Source: Gautieria morchelliformis | Taxonomy: Eukaryota > Basidiomycota > Agaricomycetes > Gomphales > Gomphaceae | DNA length: 64,000 bases | Assembly (NCBI GenBank): GCA_015179125.1 | Contig: WHVA01000574.1 | Location: 1 to 64,000, forward strand | Direction: 5' to 3' | Part shown: positions 56,210 through 64,000 of the stretch, piece after piece | Numbering within the stretch: the stretch's first letter is position 1 | How the letters are laid out: the number at the start of each line of letters is the position of its first letter | Notes under the pieces: model-generated | The model's database searches: none | Told to the model about the DNA's origin: nothing | The model's input: only the letters and a program-made list of their open reading frames with translations | Translations under genes and position numbers: made by a program

Positions 56210-57997
56210 ATGATAGATAGTGCATCCCAGACTGTCGATAATAGCAGCCTGAAAGCCCGCACTAACAAAAGAACAAAAAAGGGCATGCCAGCCAGCGCGG
56301 AAGCCCAAACAGCCCCAGTGACAACGTCGCTGCGCACGAGGGCCAGCAGCCAGCAAACAGGCAGCAAAAGCAAAGCCGACCTACTAGCAGATCCTCATGC
56401 CTCAGTACGCACCAAAGACCAAGCCCGGACATTCCTCGACAAGCACGGATTCCTCGCAAGGGAGAACCCGGCCACCGCCGACCAGCTCAGCTACGTCCTC
56501 CTCTCCCTCGCCCACAGTTCCTCCGGCAAAACACTCGAGGAGGGAGCCAGAGCAGTAGCAATACTACTCACCGAAGAGGCGGCCAGAGAAGCGAGCAGCA
56601 TGCTACTTCAACACGTCGAAAAGACCTTAGCGCCCGTCTTCACAAAAGTCGACGAGGTCATCGACGCCGTACGCGGCATCGCAGACACCGCGAGGACCGC
56701 AGCGGACGAGGCAAACATGGCGGTGGAGGACATCTGCAGCGTACACAGAGCCAGAGCAGAGCTAAGAGAGGAAGTCAGAGAGGGGGCGACAGCAGAAGGC
56801 GCTACATATGCGGCAGCCCTCAAAGGTAACGTCCCTTTATCACATCCGAGTAACCTGGCAAGAGCCAGGGCCAGAGAGCGCCAGTTGCTGATAGACAGAG
56901 ACCCGAGAGCCGAGCACAACGCGCTGGGGGAGCTCACCGAAAGAGAGCTGGTCGCTAAGGCCAATGAAGCGCTAGAACAGCTAGGAGAGCCGAACGCGCT
57001 CGAGGACATCAGCTTTGTAGGGGCCAAGATCCTGGCCAACGGAGGGATAGTCTACGAATTAAACAAACCGGCGGCAGCCAAATGGGTCCAGACCAACAAG
57101 GCGCGCTTCGTAGACAAGCTAGGCGGGACGTCCGTGGTCAAAGACAGAGCAGTATCAGTTCTAGTAGAATACGTCCCACTAACGCACTCACCAGAAGCGA
57201 TGGGAGAACTCAAGAAAATTGAAAGAGACTCCAGGCTACCCAGCGATACCTTGCTGTCGACCAGATGGATAAAACCAGCGAACAGGAGAACCCAGGGCCA
57301 GCGCTCAGCGCACCTAATAGCTAAGTTCTCCACAATCGAGGCTGCAAATCAGAGTATACGGGACGGGCTGATAATAGCAGGAAAACACACCTGGGCGAGA
57401 CGAATGAAAAGAGAACCCAGGAGGTGCCTAAAATGCCAAAGACAAAACGCACGACACATGGCGGCGGAATGCGGGAGTGAGGAAGTATGCGGGACTTGCG
57501 GAAAGGGGCACAAAACGGCAGAGTGCGAGGAAACAGACCCGAACTGATACCGATGCGTAAACTGCGACCAAAATGGACACGCGTCATGGGATCGCACGTG
57601 CCCAGCGTTCACAGCCACGTGCCAAGCAATCGAGAGAACAGACCCAGAGGGAACGTATAAATATTTCCCCAACGACACACCGTGGACATGGGAGCAGCGG
57701 GGTCAACAGGGTGCGACGGCGGACGCGGCGGAGCTGTTGCAGAGGGAAGCGGAGCACATCAGCAGAATGAACCACCCAGATCAGACACACCAAACGACCA
57801 GAAGAGATAGCCAACGCGAACCAACGAGAACCGGACCAACAGGGGAAGGACGAGGACGACACAACACCAACCCAGAAGTAGGCCACAGAGACCCAGGATG
57901 GCAGAACCGTAACGAAAGACAAAGGATGCTAGACGAGTTCGGGACAGCAGACGGACAACAGACAGAGACGACCAACAACGAGACACGGCAAGGATGA
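56210..57997 (+). pseudogene. LINE ORF1 (nucleic-acid-binding), one in-frame stop
   Basis: A 445-codon open stretch from 56210 to the TGA at 57545, after which the same frame continues to 57997. The first part is Ser/Thr/Lys-rich. Helical Ala/Glu-rich segments that could form a coiled coil lie at about residues 110-200. A globular region (LGELTERELVAKANEALEQL, VLVEYVPLTHSPEAMGEL) precedes the zinc knuckles: CLKCQRQNARHMAAEC, CGTCGKGHKTAEC and, beyond the stop, CVNCDQNGHASWDRTC. Because the stop falls between two knuckles where other elements often have Trp, a TGG-to-TGA change is likely. ORF1 ends at TGA 57995-57997, overlapping the ATG of ORF2 as ATGA. Confidence 0.78.
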
Positions 57998-60900
57998 GTG
58001 ACACAACCGAGACGATACAACAGTTGCGGATCAGACAACAAAATGCCAACAAATCACTAACGGCCACCGCAGACATACTCGCCAAAGCCACACCCGACAA
58101 ATATGATATAATCGCCATACAAGAACCGTACATCGATTTCCTAGGAAATGCAAGAGCGACCCCTAACTGGTACACCATTTACCCCAAGACCCACTACCTA
58201 GACAAGGAGAAAAGAACGAGGTCGATGATACTAGTCAACAAGAGGATAGCGACGAGATCATGGGAAGCCCTCGATGTCGGCTCCCCAGACATAACAGCAA
58301 TGAGAATAGAGACGCAAGCCGGCAGCATCATAATCCTAAACATCTACTGCGACTGCACACATTCCGACGTGCTGCGAGACATCGACGTATTCATACAAAA
58401 ACAAACGGACGACAGGGAAGATAGGGAATGCGACGCGGGAATGATATGGGTCGGAGACTTCAACAGACATCACCCACAATGGGACGAAGAACGCAACAAC
58501 CATCTATTCACCAGGAACAACCTTGACGAGGCGCAACTGCTTATAGACGTGGTAGTGGAAAGGGACATGCAAATGATACTGCCTAAGGACACGCCAACAC
58601 TACAAGCCATGTCCACAGGAAACCTGACGAGAACGGATAATGTATTTTTATCCTCATCGCTACTAGAGTGCTTACTACGATGTCACACAGAGCCGGAGGA
58701 CCAGCCGACGAGGAGCGACCACTTCCCAGTGGACACTATTCTGGAAACCACGCTCGAGACAACGCCCGTGGAACCGTGCTACAACCACAGACAAGTCGAC
58801 TGGGAGGCATTCAGAGGAAAACTAAGAGAGAGGCTACAGAGTCAGATAGAACAACCGGTCCCCACAGACAAGCAGCAGTTTCACAATAACCTGAAAAGGA
58901 TTACTGACGCTATCATAGACACCACAAGAGACCACGTGCCGCGAACGAGACCCTCCCCGTTCATGAAGCGCTGGTGGTCCCTAAACCTGACCAAACTCAG
59001 AACGGAGACGAGGAAAACAGGGAGACAGGCATACAAGCACAGAGCGGACCGCGCACACGAATCACACGCGAAGTACAAAGAGGTCAGGAACAAGTACGCG
59101 GAGGTGATAGAGAGCTCCAAAAGAGAGCACTGGGAAGATTTCTTAGAGCATGTCAACCAAAAGACGGTATGGACAGTCCACAAGTACGCATCGAGCGACC
59201 CAACGGACGGGGGACGAACGCGAATCCCAAAGCTCATATCCAAGCACGGCAACGGCGAGCAATGGATAGCAGAGTCCAACGAAGACAAAGCCTCAATGCT
59301 CTTCAAGAATTTCTTCCCAGACACGACAACTCGCTCTGGAGCAGCCGCAGACGAAGATTACCTGACCCCCGCGTTCGACTATGAGGAGATCACGGACGTG
59401 CAGATACGCAGAGCGATAGAAAAGCTGAACGCATTCAAGGCGCCAGGAGCCAACGGTATCCCTAACTCAGTGATCAAACAGAATGCTGACGTGCTCCTAC
59501 CCTATATAGGACCACTATTCCGCGCGACGTTCAGCCTAGAGATATACCCCAGCGAATGGCGGGACTCCATCACCAAGGTACTCCGCAAACCAGGGAAAAA
59601 GGATTACACCGTCCCAGGCACATACAGACCAATCGCGTTACTAGACACCTTGGGAAAAGTTCTATCGGCATGCGTCGCGGAAGACTTAGTCAAAAACACG
59701 GAGAAGTACAACCTCCTGCCGAGCAACCACTATGGATGTAGAGCGGGCCGCACAACAACCGACGCGATCCACCATGTGATAGCGACTGCAAAAGACGCAT
59801 GGAGGAAAGGGAATACATTGGGTGTGCTATTTCTCGATATCAAAGGAGCATTCCCAAGCGTTATACTAACCACGCTTGTACACGACATGCACATGCGAGG
59901 CATCCCCAAGGAATATACCGAATGGATAAAAAGGAAAGTCCAGGGGCGCAGAACCACCGTACAGCTAGACGACTACAGCACCGCATCGATGACCATAGGG
60001 CGCGGCATGGACCAGGGGTGCCCCCTATCGGCCATAGCATACCAATACTATAATGCGGGCCTGATCGAAGTAGTCCAAAAGAAGAACGGCGAGGACTGCA
60101 TAGGCTTCGTAGACGACACAACCGTACTAGCGGAGGGGAGAGACATGGCAAACGCCTTCGGGAAGCTGGAGAGAATAATGACCAGAGGGGGAGGGGCGTT
60201 GGAATGGGCGCGAACACATGAGTGCACATTCGCTATAGAAAAGTTTGGGCTAATGGGACTGACCAGAAGGAGGGAACCTGACCCCACAAAGGAAAGGAAG
60301 ACCAAACCGGCACAGAGGCCCCCAATAAGCCTGGGACAGCACACGGTCAAACCAGCCCAGTCACACAAGTTCCTCGGGATCATCATTGACCAGGAACTGC
60401 GATTCAAGGAACAAGTCAATCACGCTCTCCAAAAAGGCAGCAGATTCATCGAACAATACAAGAGACTGGCGAAGCCCACAAAAGGCGTCCCAGCCAAACA
60501 GATGAGACTATACTACCTCACAGTCGCAGTCCCGAAGCTTCTATACGCAGCTGACGCCTTCCTCTTACCAGACTCCGCACGTGGGAGAGGAATGAAAGGA
60601 CACATCAATAAGCTAGCTCGAGTCCAGAGACAAGCAGCACTCGCAATAACGGGAGCGATGCGCACCACGGCGAGTGATATCCTCGATGCCTACGCTAACC
60701 TACTGCCATTTCAGCTCCTGGTGGACAAGACAGTACACAGAGCGGCCGTGCGCCTAGCTTGCCTCCCAGGCAATCACCCACTGGCCGCCAGAGTGCAGAG
60801 AGCGGCGGCGAGATATGTCAAAAGACACAGAATGCCTTTCCACGAGATCATGCACACATACACACTACAGCCAGGTAAAATGGAGAAAATACAAACGGTA

Positions 60901-61413
60901 ACCCAGAGCCCAAAATGGACACCGTTGTTCAAAATCCGCATACCACACAAAGAGGAACAGGCCATGGCAGAGGTAAGGGACGACACTGCACAAATTCAGG
61001 TATACACCGACGGATCGTGCGTCGACGGAGGGGTAGGAGCAGCAGCGGTTCTATACAAGGGGGGAGTAGAGATACAAGCAGTCAGGCTCTACCTAGGCAC
61101 CGAAGAGCAACACACAGTCTTCGAGGCGGAACTGATCGGAGCCGCCATGGGGGCGAAGCTTCTATACACAGAGCGCAGCCAGAGATACACCATAGGGCTG
61201 GACAGTCAAGCGGCAATGCTAACGACGAGGAAGGACAAGCAGATCCCGGCGCAGTACATGATCTGCGCACTGCACCGCCAGATAGAGGGACTAGTGCAGA
61301 GACGACAGGGGACGGAAGTGACCATGAGATGGACCCCAGGCCACAAGGGCATCAAGGGGAACGAGAGAGCAGACGCGGAGGCGGAAGAAGGCGGCGAGAG
61401 GCGACAGCAGTGA
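57994..61413 (+). CDS. LINE ORF2: endonuclease, reverse transcriptase and RNase H
   Basis: 1139 codons without interruption. Residues 1-240 form an APE-type endonuclease (RQQNANKS, IIAIQEPYIDF, WVGDFNRHHPQWDE, RSDHFPVD), which nicks target DNA. The RT follows with FKAPGANGIPNSVIKQ, TYRPIALLDTLGKVLSACV, LFLDIKGAFPSV, and the active site FVDD at residues 705-708. RNase H spans about residues 1000-1130 (VYTDGSCVDGG, EAELIGAAMGAKLL, LDSQAA, RWTPGHKGIKGNERADAEAE). The start ATG overlaps the ORF1 stop, so translation by stop-start coupling is plausible. The frame ends at 61413, but family-typical sequence continues in the next frame from about 61400, so a single frame change lies near 61390-61410. 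Confidence 0.9.
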   Translation: MSDTTETIQQLRIRQQNANKSLTATADILAKATPDKYDIIAIQEPYIDFLGNARATPNWYTIYPKTHYLDKEKRTRSMILVNKRIATRSWEALDVGSPDITAMRIETQAGSIIILNIYCDCTHSDVLRDIDVFIQKQTDDREDRECDAGMIWVGDFNRHHPQWDEERNNHLFTRNNLDEAQLLIDVVVERDMQMILPKDTPTLQAMSTGNLTRTDNVFLSSSLLECLLRCHTEPEDQPTRSDHFPVDTILETTLETTPVEPCYNHRQVDWEAFRGKLRERLQSQIEQPVPTDKQQFHNNLKRITDAIIDTTRDHVPRTRPSPFMKRWWSLNLTKLRTETRKTGRQAYKHRADRAHESHAKYKEVRNKYAEVIESSKREHWEDFLEHVNQKTVWTVHKYASSDPTDGGRTRIPKLISKHGNGEQWIAESNEDKASMLFKNFFPDTTTRSGAAADEDYLTPAFDYEEITDVQIRRAIEKLNAFKAPGANGIPNSVIKQNADVLLPYIGPLFRATFSLEIYPSEWRDSITKVLRKPGKKDYTVPGTYRPIALLDTLGKVLSACVAEDLVKNTEKYNLLPSNHYGCRAGRTTTDAIHHVIATAKDAWRKGNTLGVLFLDIKGAFPSVILTTLVHDMHMRGIPKEYTEWIKRKVQGRRTTVQLDDYSTASMTIGRGMDQGCPLSAIAYQYYNAGLIEVVQKKNGEDCIGFVDDTTVLAEGRDMANAFGKLERIMTRGGGALEWARTHECTFAIEKFGLMGLTRRREPDPTKERKTKPAQRPPISLGQHTVKPAQSHKFLGIIIDQELRFKEQVNHALQKGSRFIEQYKRLAKPTKGVPAKQMRLYYLTVAVPKLLYAADAFLLPDSARGRGMKGHINKLARVQRQAALAITGAMRTTASDILDAYANLLPFQLLVDKTVHRAAVRLACLPGNHPLAARVQRAAARYVKRHRMPFHEIMHTYTLQPGKMEKIQTVTQSPKWTPLFKIRIPHKEEQAMAEVRDDTAQIQVYTDGSCVDGGVGAAAVLYKGGVEIQAVRLYLGTEEQHTVFEAELIGAAMGAKLLYTERSQRYTIGLDSQAAMLTTRKDKQIPAQYMICALHRQIEGLVQRRQGTEVTMRWTPGHKGIKGNERADAEAEEGGERRQQ

Positions 61414-61945
61414 GGAGAGACACGTGCCGATAGAGTGCAGGGGTGTACTGCCGTGGAGCAAAGCCGCAGAGCTACAGCGGCACCAAAAGGAGCTCAAAGG
61501 GAAGGCCAGAGAGCTGTTTGCAAAATCGCCGAGAACTGGTATAGCGCACAGAATCGACAAATCGATGCCGTCCGTAGCATTCGCAAGGCTGACAGCAGGC
61601 ATGCCGCGAAGGAAAGCAACGCTCCTCATCCAGCTAAGGACAGGACACATCGCATTAAACAAGCACCTGTACCGCATAGGAAAAACAAACTCACCGACTT
61701 GCGCAGCATGCAAAGGCGCAGACGAAACAGTACACCACTTCCTCTTTCGATGTCCAGCCTACAAAACCCAGCGCAGCGAGCTTGAAAGAACGCTCCGGAG
61801 AGCAGCAACAGCAGCCAACACGCTCCTAACCAAACCGAAAGCGATGAAAGGGCTGTTCAGATACATTCAGAGCACGGGAAGGTTCAAACAAATGCACGGA
61901 GACTGGAACACAAGAGAGGAAGCAGGAGGGCAAGGCAGGAACTAA
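61414..61945 (+). pseudogene. LINE ORF2 C-terminal domain in the shifted frame
   Basis: This frame continues ORF2: VPIECRGVLPWSKAAELQRH, MPRRKATLLIQLRTGHIALN, and a zinc motif CAACKGADETVHHFLFRC, with CPAYKTQR after it. This CCHC-type motif at the end of ORF2 is normal for I/Tad LINEs. It lies one frame off from the main ORF2, so the copy is either frame-broken or uses a shift. Confidence 0.8.
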
Positions 61946-62223
61946 GGAGAAGAAAAAGCGATCAAGGACCCGGCGAGTCGACGAGAGGGCCTAAAACCAG
62001 GCCAAAGCGGAAGAGGGAAGCGAGCGAAGAGGAAGACATAGAGGTAGAGCAGTAGAGAAAGGCATAACACGCACACCTCGCCACCGGAGGCACGGACATG
62101 CTCAGGGCACAGCCCGACGAGCACAAGTGGAGATCGAGAAAGATAGTCTGGACAGAAAACATGTAGACCGGCGATATGTACATGCGTCTTACATAGGGCC
62201 GTGCCCCAAAAGATGATAAATTG

Positions 62224-62255
<32 letters not shown>

Positions 62256-62982
62256 CTCGGAAGCTGGTGGACCAGGACCGTACGGAGTCTCTTCAACCCT
62301 GGTCCCGTGAAAAGTGCTCGGAACCCTACAGCTGCACCCGTGCATCATACAGTAAACAATTATAAGTATACCTTAGTGCCCTTCCAAGGAGCCTGAAGCA
62401 CTTGCGATTCGATGTCGCTCCGAGTCGTGCCATGCCCGGATGAGGGTACAATAATACAGTAATGTCGGAGGATGGCACGGACAGTCGCACAGGCCTTATG
62501 TAAGTATATACTAGTGCTTCGCCCGAACACCCAAAGTTGGAGTATGGCGAATAGCGAATAGCAGTAGATGACCGTGACACCGAGGGGGTGCATGTAACTG
62601 TACAGCAAAGGTTCGACTAGTACGAGACTGAGTCCAGACATTACGCAGGGAGTCACAGTACTTCACGATCGACGTGCCAGCTGGTAACACACATGGGGAG
62701 ACATCGCGTAAGAGTTTCTTCAATGTCTTTGTGACAGCGCCGGAATACAGCAGTGCCATGGCATCGACGTGACAGATCCCAAATACGGCTGAGTGCCATG
62801 GGGCTGCGCGCCTTTTTTCGCCTTACACCCCTCGAACGCTGCGAACGATGAAGAACGGTAAGGGAAACGATAAGAGCACAGTACGGTAAGTCCACGATCA
62901 CTTCTATAGTAAGCCTTGACTCTCAACCCTGAACTATTGCTCCGACAATAAGCGGGGTCCAAGTTGCAGGAAAGTCTTCCGT
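62256..62982. other. Spacer after the LINE
   Basis: Short minus-strand ORFs only, and no gene recognised. A T-rich start follows the A tail. Confidence 0.4.
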
Positions 62983-63008
62983 TTGCGCTGTCCATTCTAT
63001 ACTGACTC

Positions 63009-64000
63009 ATGGCGATCTACAACAGACTTAACGTGCATCCATCTTCCCAATGTCGGCCGGTTCGGCCGTTCTGGTAGCTACTACGTGAAACTATTTATCG
63101 ATAAGGATGTCCAGAAGACTGCGGTAGTGGGCGAGGCAATACGGCCTCGTGGAATAGACTTCTATTTGTGTGTTCAATTTCCATTATGTGGTTCACAGGA
63201 TTTTAAACGCATCGCCAGCAACAACGCGCATGCGTCTTCCGTATTAGAGATTCAAGTCTATGGCCATCATAGCTTTTCAACCTGACGACTAATTGGCGGT
63301 GTTAAGGAAAGGATTGAGCTGATTCTTGCTGAAGGAGTAACAGGACGTCAGCTTTTCGCTCGTCGACTGAATGCACGCATAGTTATCGAACGCAGCACCC
63401 GTTCACCGCAACTGAGTAAATCCGACAAGGCAGGGAAGATGCATCAATTACAGACTATCCTAGAGTTCACCATTACGTCTTTCTCAACGTCCGACGAGGC
63501 GCTGGAGGGCCAGTTGAACGAGGCGGTCACGAAGTGAACGATGTCGATAATATGAACCCGCGCCGTCCTTAATCATTGGTGCAGGGATGTGGTCGAGGGG
63601 CCACTTCGACCACCAATACTATCAATGCAATAACGGAGGCTTGGGATCCGCTCCTGGACAAGATCAAGCGGTTTACCGAGATTGTGGATGGAATGTCAGA
63701 TGTATAGCTCAACATTCGCCGTCTCCCGGACATCTCATGTACATGGCTTTCTTGTTTCTAGGTCCATCCCTACGCAAAAATGGCATGGTCCATCCTGTCT
63801 ATTGCGCACAAGGTTACATCTATGACATGCACCAAGTTGATAGATATAACTGACGTCCGTGGTTGACTACATCCAGGCGATCATTGCTCAGAAGGACCGG
63901 GACGATAGCATCAATGAGCTGGCGAGGGCCATTGGAGCACCTATGCATTCGTCCACTTGGCGGAGCCGTTGAAGAAAATTGAATCGCAAAAGTCAATTAT
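63009..64000 (+). pseudogene. C2-domain N-terminus of an NLR-like (NACHT-type) protein, truncated by the window edge
   Basis: The likely start is ATG 63009 (MAIYNRL), then a C2-type domain: LPNVGRFGRSGSYYVKLFID, KTAVVGEAIRPRG, SSVLEIQVYGHH. Next come RLIGGVKERIELILAEG and, after an intron (about 63535-63585), ITEAWDPLLDKIKRFTEIVD, then further introns, then VHPYAKMAWSILSIAHK and IIAQKDRDDSINELA. This order is the N-terminal half of a common Agaricomycete NACHT-domain family (NLR-like, thought to act in self/non-self recognition). The NACHT ATPase itself would lie right of the window. A TGA near 63286 and frame changes near 63030 and 63930 argue for a pseudogene or sequence errors. Confidence 0.65.

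Larger units (their letters stand above)
55351..62255 (+). mobile_element. Tad-like LINE with two ORFs and RNase H
   Basis: A non-LTR retrotransposon with an ORF1 (zinc knuckles), an ORF2 (APE endonuclease, reverse transcriptase, RNase H, C-terminal zinc motif), a 3' UTR (61946-62228) and a 27-base A tail at 62229-62255. The RNase H domain after the RT and the APE-type endonuclease place it in the I/Tad group that is common in fungi. The 5' limit is set provisionally at the tandem repeat. I searched the 5' flank by eye for a copy of the sequence after the A tail (CTCGGAAGCTGG) and found no target duplication. Confidence 0.8.

Noticed and set aside
57759-58178. Minus-strand ORFs across the LINE
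   Set aside because: They are antisense to well-supported ORF1/ORF2 coding sequence.

Overview
The window looks like nuclear DNA of an Agaricomycete fungus. A Rhizoctonia/Ceratobasidium-like genome is my best guess, but that is inference from gene families, not from a marker gene. Genes carry short introns of about 45-90 bp with GT..AG borders. The recognisable families are typical of basidiomycetes: KDZ transposases with CxC cysteine clusters, a DUF6533 membrane protein, a fungal alpha-kinase, F-box/LRR proteins, and a C2-domain protein resembling the N-terminus of fungal NLR-like NACHT proteins.

Most of the window is nested mobile DNA. From left to right: a copia-type LTR fossil (1-3225) abuts a CACTA/tnp2-like transposase gene (3226-5755), which is itself split by a solo LTR. 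Next come intron-bearing fragments of two host genes, a SUR2-type sphinganine C4-hydroxylase and a DRG1-type GTPase, then the C-terminal part of an integrase-core protein (7641-8466). Two same-strand genes of unknown function follow (8715-10107 and 10678-18355). The second is interrupted by a complete gypsy chromovirus fossil (10822-17014) with a CCCAT target duplication. A minisatellite and gene-poor DNA lie at 18.6-22.5 kb.

From 22.5 to 30.2 kb there are two minus-strand DNA transposase genes: a Plavaka/CACTA-like tail, and a nearly full-length DDE transposase of a family common in basidiomycetes. Three solo LTRs cut into them, each with its own 5-bp target duplication. Two of the solo LTRs are opposite copies of one family and mimic a giant terminal inverted repeat. 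Fragments of gypsy and copia fossils (30.7-33.2 kb), a mariner-like MITE, a gypsy gag fragment and a long foldback MITE follow. The foldback MITE sits at the end of an F-box pseudogene (37.2-38.6 kb).

The interval 39-55 kb carries mostly decayed host-type genes: a Pro-rich gene of unknown function, a GC-rich island joined to a DEAH-helicase fragment, a small Cys-rich secreted-type protein, an alpha-kinase, an F-box/LRR fragment, a KDZ transposase and a DUF6533 protein. At 55.8-62.3 kb lies a long LINE of the RNase-H-bearing, Tad-like type, with two ORFs linked by an ATGA overlap, a poly(A) tail, and a tandem repeat just upstream. The right edge holds the start of the C2-type NLR-like gene, which runs out of the window.

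No RNA gene, CRISPR array or operon was seen. The most useful results are the precise insertion histories, which are supported by target duplications and by reading frames that continue across insertions in non-viral genes. Other points of interest are the retained-intron host gene fragments, the odd structure of the LINE 5' region, and a dispersed repeat bordered by splice-site-like ends.
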